From Ciona savignyi (lineage: Eukaryota > Chordata > Ascidiacea > Phlebobranchia > Cionidae), in assembly GCA_000149265.1 (NCBI GenBank), contig CH003264.1, positions 47,685 to 111,684 on the forward strand: a DNA stretch of 64,000 bases, in the 5' to 3' direction. Shown one piece after another: positions 10,755 through 25,200 of the stretch. Both the position numbers and the translations under genes were made by a program. Position 1 is the first letter of the stretch, and the number at the start of each line of letters is the position of its first letter. The notes beneath the pieces are model-generated. The model ran no database searches and was not told where the DNA came from. It saw only the letters and a list, made by a program, of their open reading frames with translations.

Positions 10755-13385
10755 ATGGCGTTTTTTGGTTTAACCGGACTGGGATACCAAGATTCTATTA
10801 AATCAAGATTGGCGGAAAAGCGACCAGCGACATGCCCTGTTGCAACAGGTGACCCCATAAATTAAATCAGTAATAACAACAATTTTTAGTTTAACTTATA
10901 TTTTTTAGTTTAACCTTATGTAGTTTAATGTTGTCTTATTTTTTAAATGTAACTAGTATATGGGGGATACCAGAAGCGTTGCACTCTATTACTTACTGTT
11001 GCTTGACTTGCATGACAAACTCATGTGCAACATGCAACCAATATGGCTTTAGGCATATAAACCAAGATTTTTTAGGAAAAATGTGAAAACGGTGTGATGT
11101 TTAAGAAAAAAGTAGTGCAAATGACACCAGAAAGTTCTCGGTGTATGTTGTACCATTGCCAAACTTCTCATACTGTTTATTTAATATGCAAATTTCTACA
11201 ATTTTACTAATGTCCGCGAATATGTTTGATCATCCTGACTTTGCATCAAGAAGTCTATTATTGAAATAAGCTAGAGTGCTTCTTTAGCTGATGCACCAAA
11301 GCAGCTGCAAGAAAGACATTGCACTTTAGGCAATTAGAAAACTAGAGGCGCTAGACGAATGATTGCGAAAGCGTTTGCCAAGAATGTTTTTCTTAATCAA
11401 GAGCGAAAGTCAGGAGTTTATGGATATAAATTGACATCACTGTGTGTGTCATTATATTTGAACTTTGTATATTTTTAGGTTCATCAGAACCGAAACCTGC
11501 CCCATTAAAGCTTCCTCCTATACCAAACACTGGAAGAGTGACAGATCATTTCAATAACTACACAAACCCCATAGCTGGCAATGAGAGGAGTTATTCAAAA
11601 CACATCACCCTGTTAAAGAAGCACGTCAGATCTGCGTACTGTGAGTCTATCATATGAAAAACTAATTTAGATGAGGGCTTGTTGAGCAATCCCCCTTTAA
11701 CTTTTGCTGTATTAACAACATGGTCTTGTTAAGCAGTGTTTTAAATTTAATTTATACATATATGAGTCTCAGTTGTATTGATGAAGTTATGCTAGTTGGC
11801 CTGGATGTATACATGAAATCAAAGGTGGCTTTACTTTTCTTGAAATGCTCACTTATATTGTCAACTCGACCTTTAATCATAAAAACATATGTGATTCCAC
11901 ACTAATCTCAATGTTAAAAGATAAAAAAATTTATGTTATTTTGAATTGTTTTGTAATATTTTTACTACTTTGAATGGAAATAAGGGGTCATACTGATTGG
12001 TGTGATTTCTTATTATTACTTCTCATTATTATTTAAACCCCGTCAAAGAGTTTTGTTTAAAGAAACAAGATACACCTGCCACTTCCAGTATTCAAACCAA
12101 TAAACTCCCACATTGGTTTTAGTCTTTTTACTGTGTTCTATAAACATCTTCATTTAGGTTGCTTATCTTAAATGTTACTAGAGGTTAAGCTGTCAAGAAA
12201 ATATAAGCCTGTATTTGGATTGCCACTTAAAGGGTAACCACAATCATTAAATGAGTGAATATATTGTCTAAATAAACAACCTGTAAGGTTATGCAACATC
12301 AAAATTAACTTATAATTTTAATTATTTTAATGTGCAAATAAAAATGTATGTTTTAACTGCATTTTTCTTTTCTTGCCGGTTTTGTTTACAATCACAGTTT
12401 TTCACCTAATGTAAACCTACACTTAATGCAGGTGTCCACAATTTCTGCCATTTCACTGTGGCTTCAAAAATGTAACCACTTTCGGTTTCTTATAGCACTT
12501 TGTGTACATTTGTATTCTAGTGTATTGACAAAGAGATTGCGAGTTAAACAATTTGTCTGTATAAATAGCTTCCAATCAGATAATGATTTTGTTTTTAAAA
12601 TTAAACAGGCCTACTTAATATATGATAAGATGCAAAGTGGTCTGGTTTTGGAGGCACTTTTTTATTAAAAGAAGGGCACATGTTAGCCTTGCTCGAAATT
12701 TAAAAAAATTTGTACAATAATGTGTGTTGTAATTTTCTTTCATATGCAATGATATTGTGTCTGATTTTTTGTTGTTAATATTAAATAAAACAATCTTGCA
12801 GCACCAAACGAATTGTATCGCATTCCCCTGACTGATGCAAACAACTTTGGTTGGGGGATAGCCAGCCATGGCACCACACCAACAAAGACTCATCCATGGG
12901 CGCGAACTCCAAGATATGTTCACTGTAGCAGTGAAATGACAAGGTCGGTTCATTGATTGTTCAAACTTAGCGTTCGTCTAAGTGGATACTTATAATTGTT
13001 GTACATTACACTACTAGACTCTTCATGTTAGAAACATGTGAATCATACACAACACACTGAAATAGCTCCGGTAACCTGACGATGGGCGCGAGGTGATCTG
13101 ACGATTGTCTGTATGTTAACGCCTAAGTTTTCCCATTTACGGGAAGAAACATGAATATCCTATCCTTTCGGTGTGAAAACGTATCCTTTGCCAGGTTGAA
13201 AAACGATACATTCTCGCAGGGTAATCTGACATTTAACCGTACTATAATACTCTCTTAAACATTAGCATCCTTTTTGGATGATTGGCAGTGGGATAAAACC
13301 TGAATATTCTTTCGTAATCAAGTTTTCATTTTACAGCTTTGTGGATGCAATGGCTCTCACCAACAGGGAGTTTTCACTGTTTTAG
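10755..13385 (+). CDS. 148-residue protein, possibly a ciliary/sperm microtubule inner protein
   Basis: Four exons with matching phases: 10755-10848, 11479-11640, 12802-12943, 13337-13385 (stop TAG). The product is 148 residues and starts MAFFGLTGLGYQDSIKS. It has a Pro-rich middle (PAPLKLPPIPNTGR), a Lys-rich helix-like stretch (KHITLLKKHVRSAY), Trp/Gly-containing motifs (NNFGWGIASHG) and a C-terminus ending TNREFSLF. There is no signal peptide, membrane segment or enzyme motif. From memory, the N-terminal MAFFGLT..GYQ and C-terminal REFSLF patterns recall small mammalian sperm/axonemal microtubule inner proteins of the SPMIP11 (TEX49) type, but I cannot verify this. Introns contain a partial SINE (13030-13168). 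The neighbour on the opposite strand is alpha-tubulin. Confidence 0.72.
13030..13168 (+). mobile_element. Partial family A SINE (3' part)
   Basis: Begins in the body (GAAACATGTGAATCATACAC) and runs to the tail (GAATATCCTATCC). The tRNA-like head is missing. It lies in the last intron of the 148-residue protein gene. Confidence 0.75.
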
Positions 13386-14161
13386 GATTTCATTCTCTTC
13401 CTATCAAGCCATTACCTTGTTCATATTTGCATGTTTCTATTTTCCACATGTGTCACCTAAGTAGATATGATATTTTATTTCTCTTTGCACAATTGCGCGC
13501 GACCAACTGTGAATGTTGAAATGCTTTTAATTTGCCTATCCTTGTAAACCGACATTCATGCTTTTATATATAGTGTAATTAATATCAAAAAAACTTACTT
13601 TATAAAGTGTTTTTTTTATTTGTGTGGTCTGTCTAAATATCAAACAGGAATCCTGTTTTTTCCTATGTATCCAATGTAAATGAAAAGAATCGTGCAAGTT
13701 AACATAGCATTAACATGCTATTCAAAAAGTATGAAACAAAACAAGAGTGCGTCTTAACCACATGTTTAATCATGTTAGCTACGATGGTCTAGATGTGCGT
13801 TTATCTGAATTGTGTTAAATAGCCAAACGGAATACCACATAGACACGCACAACTTCACGTAATATTATAAATTAAAAATTAGTAATCGGCATAGTATTTT
13901 TTATCTAATTTGGCGTAGATGCACCCAAATCTGCCAGGAATGTATTTCGTTAGATGCACATGAAAATACATTTGATTAGGCACAAAACCTTTACTTTGCT
14001 TGTAAGAAAAAAACTGTTGCAGTTTGGTTAAAACTTTCAGAAATGTCGGATAACATAGACGGGCACGCATTTGACAGGAAAATATACTACATACTAAACA
14101 TAGATAACACGATTGGTTTGTTACCAGAGAACTCTTGAGTTATCAAACTAAACTTGTTAGT
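13386..14161. other. Intergenic, 3' of the 148-residue gene
   Basis: Should contain the 3' UTR of the upstream gene. No further gene or clear repeat is seen. Confidence 0.3.
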
Positions 14162-14430
14162 ATAGGATAACCATGTTTATCCCCGTGAATGGGAAAACCA
14201 AGGGGGTTGACACACGGGCAATTGTCAGATTACCTCGCGCCCACCGTTGGGTTACCGGAGCAATGTGTTGTATATGATAGACACGCTCCTTCAATTTGGT
14301 ACAACCCATTAATACGCTGGGTTCAGGCAATGTCCGTAAAGCGCCTTGCCCAAGGACACAACCGACTAGCTAGCGACCAGTTTCGCACCTGCAGGCGACG
14401 CACTTAACCGTTAGACCAAACGGCCGGACC
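14162..14430 (-). mobile_element. Family A SINE
   Basis: Minus-strand copy. The head at the right end (GGTCCGGCCGTTTGGTCTAA) is complete, but the copy has a deletion in the anticodon-loop region and another where TTGCAG usually stands. Confidence 0.85.
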
Positions 14431-14616
14431 ACTTCTTTGCCTAAACGGGGCTTAGTAAGTAGGATGGTGAGGTAAGGTTGTTTGATTATGATAATATAGG
14501 TTTTATTAGTTATTGTTATTTTAAATCTTTTTTTTTTTCTTCGTCACTCTGGCATGAACCGTTCAGGGAGTACAAGAAAAAACAAAAATGCACAGGTATA
14601 AAACAGCAGCAACACG

Positions 14617-14728
14617 GTACGGCCGTGCGGCCGAATGGTTACCGCGACCGTAACACATACCGAACCACATATAAAAAACGGTCTTAGCAACGAACCATTT
14701 CGGGTTCAAACTAAGCCCAGTACAAAAC
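14617..14728 (+). mobile_element. Family B SINE
   Basis: Head GTACGGCCGTGCGGCCGAAT then GGTTACCGCGACCG, body AAAAACGGTCTTAGCAACGA, and B-box-like GGGTTCAAAC near the 3' end. Confidence 0.75.
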
Positions 14729-15170
14729 ACAGCAGCAATACGAAAGAAATTTAACTCTTGTAGTACAGCTAGTCGGTAATCAGGGCTTGGTTAAATATTT
14801 GTTGTCTAAAACTTCACACTGTTGTTAACTTCAAATAATAAAGTAGAACTACAAGTATACAACCAGATCCTTGATTTTATTAAGTAGATATACAGTATAT
14901 CAAGTTGTACTGCTTAGTGAGCCTTAGTCCTACGCCTATTTTATTTTCACGTTTAATGAGTAACGTTTTTAGTTTATCATGCCTTATTTCACATTCTTAT
15001 ATTATAAATATATTATAAAATAAGATCATCTGACAGAAAACGGTCAACAAGTTTGATATAAAACCACTTTTAATATCAGTACAGTCAAATCGTAGCAATT
15101 GGCCAACATAACGCTAGATGGCGTAAGTTCCCAACAAAAAACTCGTTTGTTGGCCTTGTGGTTTCGGACT

Positions 15171-15289
15171 GTACGGCCGTGTTGCCGAATGGTTAACGCG
15201 ACTAATACATATACCGACTATTACACAAAAAAACGGTCCTGGTGATGAGCACATCAAGGGTTCGAAACTTGGCTCCGTAAAAAAAACAA
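15171..15289 (+). mobile_element. Family B SINE
   Basis: Head GTACGGCCGTGTTGCCGAAT, GGTTAACGCGAC, AAAACGGTCCTGGTGATGAG, GGGTTCGAAACTTGGCTC, then an A-rich tail. One of the better-preserved copies. Confidence 0.8.
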
Positions 15290-16224
15290 AAAACATTGTG
15301 GTTTCAGACTCCTCGTTTGCGCTAGTGTAACTCTCCTTTGTCTTTTTTTCATTAAATTAACACTGTTGCAACATCCTCTGTTTTCGTAGCTTCAATTTTT
15401 TTGGCAACACTGATAATTTAAAAAGGGCCACTTAATTAATATTTTTGTGGTTTCGGACTATGTTATGTATTCGGCTATTGTGGTATCAGTTTACCCATGC
15501 ATCGGTAGCCTACTGTTATTGCCGAGAGTACGATTATCTTTTGTTTTAGCCTGCGAAGTGTACCCTTTGCAGTAACGCTTCCCATGAAGTGTATTGCGAT
15601 AACTGATTTTAGGCATTAGTAATAGCATCCGTTCACTACAGATTCTGGTCTCATGCGTTTTGGTCTATTCACAACAGCTTTTAAGTACAACTCATTTGAA
15701 AGGTTACACATAATACTAAGGTGATGAACTAAATCAACGCCGTACACGTGTTCAAAAATAAAGAGAACAAAGGATAAAAGGGCAAATAAGAGAAAAATAA
15801 AGACGTCACGGAAAACAGTGAATAATAATGGAGATCAACTAAACTCTCGCATTAACATCGATACTATACATTCAATCGCTTGCGGAAATGATTGATTACG
15901 TTTAGCCGAGTTAATAGACAGTGACAGTTTTACTTTGTAATGTATAATAAGTGGTGTTGTTCACTAATGGTTCTATGTTTAGTTATTTTAATTTGATTTT
16001 TCTAAGTGTTATGTATTCGACAATGATATTACACGAGGCAGATTTTGCTTAAATTGCGATATCATTATGAACAATAAGGGAGTTTATAATAATAAATTGT
16101 AAAACGCCAATTTTAAACGATCAACACTAAACTATATTTCTCAGTTATACATGTTTATAGGTTAAACAAATGTTAAACTATATAGGTTAAACGAGTGTTT
16201 TTTATAGGTTAAACGAATGTTAAA
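15290..16224. other. Upstream region of the SLC22 gene
   Basis: No gene is recognised. Just before the ATG there is a short tandem of TATAGGTTAAACGA(A/G)TGTT units (about 16158-16221, three copies), which would fall in the promoter or 5' UTR. Confidence 0.35.
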
Positions 16225-19200
16225 ATGACATTTGAGAGTATTTTAAATGCTGTAGGCGGTTTTGGTAAGTATCAAAAATTGCTTTGCTTTTACTTCGTTT
16301 TGAGCAGCATACCAAATGGATATCTGGTTTTGTCGATCGTTTTTGTGGGAATGACTCCTTCACATAGATGCTGTATTCCCGAAATTGAAGGTAGTAATAT
16401 TGATGCGTTTCATGCCATAAAAGTTTTAAATTGTTGTTAGTGTAAGTTATGGACTAAGCAGATTGTTTATGTTAAGATCTTCAGAAAACTGTTCAATATT
16501 AAAATGTGGAAATGACGCGTCGTAAATTGCCGCTTCCGATTTATTTTAGTAAACCAAACACATGGGACAGTCACATAAGATACGCCTTTTGCGCTTTAGA
16601 GAGTGTGGTCGCAAAACCCTGTTCCAACTGCCAACCAAGAGACCTGTCTGCCTAGATAAACAGTAATAAAAACTACTAATTATCCGCGAGTGCAGATAGA
16701 AACGGCTAGAACGCCTGAAGAGGTGCAACTTACGAACACAGTGACCATAGATAAGTGCAAAGTGACACAAATAAAGTGGAAAACTTACAAAAATATAACA
16801 CGCAAAACCAAAACAACAATAACCCCAAAACATCACATTAACCAATCTATTACACATGCCTCCTAACTTTTTTACAATATTCCTAACACTGATTTTGTAC
16901 AAAATGTGAAATATAAACTAATGTCACTAACATAGAATTTATATATTGGGGACAATAAATTATTACATAGTGTGCAATTACTAGAAAATTGCTATATAGA
17001 TGTGTGTTGTATATAGTTGAGACTTTTTAAGTTTCAGTACATTTTATTAATTTTGGAGTTTCAAGCCATGCCCGCTTAATGTGTTACCTAAGGATGCAAC
17101 CGTCATGCCAGCGCCTGATTTCGATTCGACATCTTTTCGGGTGCAAAACAGTTCTTCTAATAGAACGCCACTATAAAAAAGGTTTAAAAACTTAAGCGCC
17201 ATTCTCTTAAGTCAATATACTATATTTAGTAATCAAAGGTTTCCTACATCAAAATATTTAATACTTAGTATCTTACGTTTGATGTTTTTTCTTGTTCTTT
17301 AGATGTTAGATTAACATTTTTTTTTCTTTTTATTAATTAAAAATTTATCTACCCAAAATTATGACTAGCTAGTCCTAATCAAAAAATATGGCGCCAACTT
17401 TAAATTAACCGCCCCAAAAAATACAGCTCTATCCTCTAATTGAACACCACCTCTAATAGATCGCCACTATAAAAAAGTCGGTTAAAAAATAGAACGACGT
17501 GGCGCTCAAATAGAGGTTTTGATGTATACATAAATTACCGTTTATATTCTATACTTAGATTGCAGCAATCGAAGCTCGGGTTCAAAGTACCACCTTCCCA
17601 ATGCGGTATGTGCTGTTTTATGTATCATTTCAATATATTACCCCCGTATTGTCCTGTAGACAAGCTGAACCCTGGGAGGATAGAATATGATTTTTTTCGG
17701 TGGGTAGTAAAACGCAATCCTTATTACCCTGAAAATCGTCTAATTATCTTGCGCGTACGTCAGGTTACCGGAACTATTAAAGCAGCGTATTTATAAACAT
17801 TCCCAGTAAATATATATAGAAGGCATTTAACCAGTTATCACTCAAAATCCTTTTCTCAGTATATGTCTTATATTTTTTCACAACTTTAAAATAGAAGTTT
17901 GGATCTCCAACCTCAAACCCAAAGTTTTGCTTAACATTCGTACATCGGAAATTTTTTTCTATAAAAACAGCTAGAAAATGCACAATCAACCCCTTTATTC
18001 AACAAAGCTCTGTTCCACCAGTACAACACTTTATAGTTAAACGAGAACACTGGCGCACATGACGCTTCCAACTGTACAAATTTGGAGAAAACCCATTGTT
18101 ACTCAGCACAATACTCATTTAAATACTATGACTAACACACTATCAATCGTTAGATCTGGTCACGCATAGAGGTCCAATAATTTGTTATATGCCATCTATA
18201 GTTTTTACTGATTTTGACTTTTTCACATGGTTAAACAGCTGGATTCATAAGGATGGTTTTTTGTTGAACATTTTGCTTGAATGTCCAGCATAACCACATT
18301 TTTAAATATCATCTCAGTTTATTGGCAGCTACGGTACAACCATATACTTGGCTAGAGTAGCGTGGGTAATTCTAAAAGCATTAAGCTATAAATAAGTCGC
18401 AGAAGAACATTGACAGAAAAGAATAAAATACGAACTTAACTTTGCAGACCTTGGATCTTTACATACCATTTGACGGTGAGAATGGGAGATTGAGCGAATG
18501 TAAAATATACGGGGAGAATTCGACAACGCGAGAGTGTTCTAGCGGTTGGGTTTACGACACAGAATTCGACCGAAGTACCTTCGTCACGGAAGTATGTTTA
18601 ATTTTGTATATGGACGTAAAGTGTAAATATTGAAAATGAGTTTGGTATTTTACTTTTGTTTCTTCAATAATTTAAAATTATAGGCTACAAAAACAACACA
18701 GGTATATTATTATTGATACAATACAATTTTAACTGTAGGTTTATAGGCTATAAACCGCTATATGATTAAAAATGTTTAACTATACTTTACCATTTTTGTG
18801 GCGAAATGTGATTGCATGGAAAAAACTATCGTTATTTTGATAAAAAAACTTATTATGTTGATTTTGAAGGAAATGTTTTTCGTTAGGTGTAAATGCCAAC
18901 ATAATTTAAGTTCATAAACGCATACAGTGGAAAACGTATGCATAACTTCAACCCGAGAATGCATAACGGTAGCTAATATATCCGCTCAGCTAAATTGCCC
19001 AGCATTTACTCCATGTTTATTTAACATGTAGCGTTTGTATGGAGAAAATAATTCATTCACATGTACTATCAATATTGCAAGAAATTTTCATTATGTTCTT
19101 ATCTTATGGTGAAATCAAGTGGGACTTAGTGTGCGGTCGAGCTTCGTTTCGACCTTTGATCACTGCTATATTCATGGCCGGTGTACTTGTTGGTTCCGGC

Positions 19201-22200
19201 GTCAGCGGCATATTTGCAGACAGGTTTGTCGACCTATATGCTTTACCGCATTCGTACCATATTAAAATATTTTTAGTTCACTCTAACGAGTACTGGTGTT
19301 ACCATGACTTTTACGTTCTCATTCCAACCGGAAATGAACATGATTGTTGTATTGCATTATATCACATCGTCTGCAAACTAAATGTCTAGCTCTAATAACC
19401 CAGTGGTTCCTAAAGTGGGATAATGCAAAATAAGTTCTTAAACACAAACTAATGAATGTTGTAAATATTTGTATTTTATACCTATAGGTTTGGTCGACGA
19501 CCTGTCTTTTTGGGCGGAACGTATGCAATGTTTATATTTTTTGGCCTTTGCGGGGCGGCACCGTCTCCAATCGTATATCTTGTCACCATGTTCTTTGCCG
19601 GAGCTTCCAACCTGATTAACTTTGCAGTTGCGTTCGTGCTGTGTGAGTATGGCAACTTTTCAGTATTTTTGCCAGGCCTACTTAGTAAGGTTTAATCGTC
19701 GCTTGATGCATATTGAAAGTGCGGTATGTAAGTCGACATCGCTAGCCGATCGGCTGCACGACTCTTACTTTAGCTTTCGAATTCACACTCCACTGCGAGA
19801 AATTAACTTACGCATCGTACCCGCAGGTTCTGAAGTGATCAACACCAATAATCGTATGGTAACCGGCACATTGACCATTGCTGGATTTTCGATTGGTTAT
19901 ATGATAATTCCATTAGTTGCGTACTTTATCACCAATTGGCGGATGTTGTATCTTGCAATAGGCTTAACTGGCATCCTGTTTCTACCTTATTTCATGTGAG
20001 TCGTTTGTTTATATTAAAACAGACATCCCTAAACAAAACTGCTTCCTTATTACAATATTAATATACATAAACATCTTAAGCAATTATCTTAACAAGATTA
20101 CTAGTAATTAAACCCCGTTTGTGCTTCTTTTTAAACTCCGGTTTAGAGCTGCTTTGTTGTACCGTGTAACTTGGTACTTGTAGTGTAAACGAATTTGCAT
20201 ATTCACTCCAAGGGTAATTGATGAATCTCCGAGTTGGTTATACTCCAAAGGAAGATTCGAAGAATTCTGGAAAGTGATACGAAAAATTGGAAAAATGAAT
20301 GCTGTTCCAAATTCCGAAATTGACTTGATGTTCACGAAGTGGCTGGTATTTTGCACGTTTCTAACAGATTATATATAATGGGAATTTTTTTAATAATATT
20401 ATTAATATGTCCGTCGCGTACAGACGCCGCTTGAAAAAGACATCCGAATGGCTGCCATTGCAGGACACGACTGAAAAGTATTCACAACATTAATCTAAAT
20501 GTGTCAAGCTGACATTGCAGTGTCTTGCTATATATATATATATGGATATATGTATACTTTAATTTGTCTGTCCACCATTCGGTTGTTGGGGTTTCAAATG
20601 CCTTACTCGTATTTTAGTTCGGTTGTTTGTTGATCCTTCGCATGTATAGGTTTTGTTGCTTATAATTAATCTTCTGTACTTCGTTTACAGGCGGAAAACA
20701 AAGAATCCGGCTGCTTGCTTGCAGAGCAGCAGAAGAAACCCGTAACTGTAAACAACCGGGTAATAATAATAGTGTAGAATATCGCATTTCTACACTAACG
20801 TTTATAACAAAACGGCCGCCACCACTTTGTTAGACGTTTATACAAAAAATACATTTTTTTCAATTTTGTTTTTGGATTAAAAATAAAAAAACGAAATTGA
20901 AACCGTAACGCCTGGACAAAGAAAGCCAAAAAATAAAAACAATACTAAAATACAAACAAATCGAAGTAAAATTTTTTAAAATGTTCCAGTGTTACATGGT
21001 TATAGTTAGTTCTTGTATGGTATTTCGGCATACCACTCTTTGTTACAATTTTTGCAGAGCTTGTTTACTATAAAACATCCTACTGCCTAAAACTATTCTT
21101 ATGTTTTTACAATAACCTAAACATTTTAGGACATTTGCCAAACTAAACAAGCCGACGGAAATTGGACGATTTTGTTTATTCATCTCAAGCAGAAGCTTGT
21201 ATTTGTCAGCCTTCTTAACATGTGTTTAACTTGGTAAGATAATAATTAGTTTAAAAGCTTTGGTTTCTTATATACGGCACCCGTCCAGGTTCTCAGCTTC
21301 TGTTATTTACTACGGCCTGTCACTGAACACTTCTAATTTGGGAGGGAACCCTTACGTAAACTGTTTCATCTCTGCTGCAGTAGAAGTCCCGGCATATATT
21401 CTAGTTATTATATTGCTAAAGGTTTGACATTTTAAATTTTTTAACGTTTTTTTTGTTTTAGTATGTTCTTTTTAGTTTGTTTACTATTGTGTTCTTCTGC
21501 ACACGGTCGTGACAGGTTGTCGTGACGCCATTTGTAATCCATAGGTGTTTAAGTATTTTTTACTCACATGCTATCGATAAACCGCCCATCAGGATTCCTG
21601 ACAGACTAAAAAATATAAACGACTGCATTTTGCAACATTTGGCACAGATAATGTTTCCCAATACGCTCTTTTGCCATAGATTTTGCCACTACGTCGTGAC
21701 AAAATAATTATAAATTTAGAATCCCAACTTACCCCAAAAAATCTCCCCAAATGAAATAAATGATAACCCATTTAAAATTAGACATATAACATAAATTGCA
21801 AGCAGAAACTAGTTGGTCCCCGAGTTAACTAACCAAACTTGGCAGCCGTGTGCTGTAATAGCAGTGTAGTGCGTGTGTTAAACATTTCCTGGAAATCGGT
21901 TAGAGATGTTATGGTTCGCCCTAGTCCGACAGATTAGTCTGGTGGTAGTCAGTCGTGTCCATTAGGGCACTTAATGGACATTGCCTCAACCCAGCGGCCT
22001 AATGGGTTCTACTAAATTGAAGAAACGTGTGAATCGTAAATAACAGACTGTAATAGCTCCGGTAACCCGACGGTGGGCGAGAGGTGATCTGACGATTTCC
22101 CGTGTGATAACCCCCTTGGTTTTCCCATTCACGGCGATAAACAGAAATATTCTATACATATCCGATCCCTAATCTTTTCTGTTCGTATTGAAATTCGCTG

Positions 22201-25200
22201 TCGATTGTTAGTTTTAAGTGTATAGCTCTAGCTGTTTCCTATACCTGATAATGTTATATTACATAGATGCCAGATATTTTATACATTGGGGGATTTGGGG
22301 GGTAAACTGGAATAATTGTGTTTTCCATTTTTTTCATATATAAATGAATCACTTTCTTTAAAACTTTGAATAATTTGTATAATTCCAATCTCGAGATATC
22401 AGCTAAACGAAAATGGCAAAGGTTATTTATATTATGCCGAAAATGCCGATATTGTGCTACTTTTTAAATATTTTGGTCTGCCGGGAATTCTCCTCCTTGG
22501 GCTTTCTGTAAAATGAGTAGTGAATGCAAATAACCAGCATCTCAATTATCAATAAGTTTTAACCTGATTGGATAAATATTTCTTGCCGAATAGCTGGCTA
22601 CCAGTCATGATGCGAAGTGAAAACAATATGCTTCCCCTCCATTTTAATGGGGACTAATACTTACTAACTGTATATAAAACAAGCCAGATCGTTACCTGAT
22701 GATGCATGCGTAGAGTGATTATTTTTTTACCGGGCTTAGGTTCGAACTATTAATGGGTTCGTCTCTTAGACCGTATATATGTTTGATATGTATCGATCGC
22801 GCTAACCATTCGGCCACACAACCGTAAATAAATGTTGTTTTGACGGTTGTTTCTCACTCTGTATAGTTCACAAAATAAGCATTTATTGTTTTACAGAGAA
22901 TAGGACGCAAGGCCTTCGTTTTTTGGACTTTATTGCTATCAGGGATATTTTGCGGAGCTGTACCGTATATCGATAATTGTGAGATGATTGACATATTATT
23001 TTCGAATGTTAGTTTTGTGTGTCTATGTACTGATGTTGACTTAAAGGGTGGTTGACCTGTATGAACATATCTACAATTGCTTTGTCAGATTTTCTCTATG
23101 AATTTATCGTCAAGAGTTAACCCATATTGAACCTTAAGGTGTAGCATTTACCGTTTCGCCACGTTTGTTCTAAAATTGCATTACCCCAATGCCAATGTGT
23201 ACATTACTTTAACAACAGTTTCCACGGAAGGAGCAATCGCCTCGGGAATGGTCGGAAAGTTCATGATCTCGGGCTGTTTCGCTGTGATTTACATTTACTG
23301 CGCTGAGTTGTTCCCCACATTATTAAGATCAACGGCGGTAGGAACGTGCTCCATGAGCGCACGAATTGGGGCAGTGGTTGCACCATACTTACTTTATGCA
23401 GGTGATGATTACTTTAGTTTGTGGTATGTAGAGTCTAATAATTGTTTTAGACTATATTCGTATGTGTCACAATAGTTTTAGCCCTTTTTGTCAAATATAG
23501 GGAACACTTATAAGAATAATAATCTGACATTACATGATAACAGAGGCTATAAAAGTTGCCGGATAGCTCAATTGGCAACAGGGTCGGTGGTCTGCATAGA
23601 ACCGAGAGTTCGTGGACCGAAACCAGCTGCTAGCTAGACGGTTGCGTCCCTGGAGTGCGTTTATCGAACATCGCCCAAACCAAGTTGATTAACTGGTTCT
23701 ATAACAAAGGAACATTTAAATCCTATGCAACAAACTTCAATAACTTCAAAACCGAGGCTGGGTGCAAAGCTAATTTGACGAATATCTGTCTGATAACAAG
23801 CTTTGTGTCTTCCCGAGAAAAAAACATGAACATCCAAAGTCCTACCGATTTTCATGGGACAAAACATAACTATCCTATATCCTAAAGCATACCCTGAAAA
23901 ACTTAATGGTAAACATAACAAATATTTAATTCTTTTAGGTGAAACTTATTCCTCGCTTCCTTATATCATTATGCTTTCACTGGCGCTTGTTTCTGTCATT
24001 TTTCTCCTCTGGCTTCCGGAAACTGGTCGGAAAGCACTTCCTGAAACTTGGACAGATATGACAAGGTATGCTATATGGGATTGCTTATAATAAAAAACTA
24101 ATGTGGAATACTAATTAAATCTAAAGTTTAGAAACGGTAACACGAAAAAAAAACATTATACCGGTCTAAACTCAATCTAACAATTTTAGCAGGACAATTA
24201 ACAGGATTTTTCTGGAAGGTTATCGAACCTTTACGATTTGTTTTTTAAACGAAGTTTTCATATTCAGGCATTTCGTTAAATTCACTTCTCCAATATGCTT
24301 ACAGAGTTTACAGAATGCTAGTGTATGGGTCCCTAATTGAAAAATTGGGACACATATTATTTTTGTCCGTTTTTTTATTTTCTTTTTTTTTTTTTTTTCT
24401 TCGCAAATCAGGATTGTGACAGGCATGGCATGGCGCCCCGACATCTACCAAAAGGAATAATGGAATCGTAATGAAACTTAGCCATTTGTTAGACACCATG
24501 GTCTAGATATGCAGAAACCAAAATTTTGGGTGATAAATCAAGGGGAATTCCCCCTGGGAGGTTAAAAACCAAACACGGTATTTTTTATAAAAAAAATAGC
24601 TTTTTGTGGCATAGCGCTTAAACAGCTGCTCCAATTTGAATAAGATTTGGTAGAATGTAAGTGCATTAGACACTGATTTAACACTTGAAAAAAATAAAAA
24701 AATTACCTAGGGAAATACCCTAAAAATAAGATTTTGTTCTCAAATCATGATTGTGACAGGCATGGCATGGCGCCCCGACATCTACCAGAAGGAATAATGG
24801 AATCGTAATAAAATTTAGCCATTTGTTAGACAACATGGTCTAGATATGCAGAAACCAAAATGTTGGGTGATAAATCAAGGGGAATTCCCCTGGGAGGTTA
24901 AAAACCAAAACGGTATTTTTTATAAAAAAAAATAGCTTTTTGTGGCATAGCGCTTAAACAGCTGCTCCAATTTGAATAAGATTTGGTAGAATGTAAATGC
25001 ATTAGACACTGATTTAACACTTGAAAAAAATGAAAAATTTACCTAGGGAAATACCCTAAAAATGAGATTTTGTTCTCAAATCATGATTGTGACAGGCATG
25101 GCATGTCGCCCCGACATCTACCAAAAGGAATAATGAAATCGTAATGAAACTTAGCCATTTGTTAGACACCATGGTCTAGATATGCAGAAACCAAAATGTT

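Noticed and set aside
16391-16440. GTAGTA donor at 16391 as the end of SLC22 exon 1
   Set aside because: A better-looking donor than GTTTTA at 16423, but its phase does not join to exon 2 and would give an early stop, unless a small exon has been missed.
20425-20478. Candidate SLC22 exon after a CGTACAG acceptor
   Set aside because: In the required phase it hits a stop within 17 codons. Skipping it lets exons 20213-20345 and 20691-20759 join in frame.
23559-23640. A separate tRNA gene
   Set aside because: The head has A- and B-box resemblance but no clean cloverleaf, and it continues directly into a family A SINE body.
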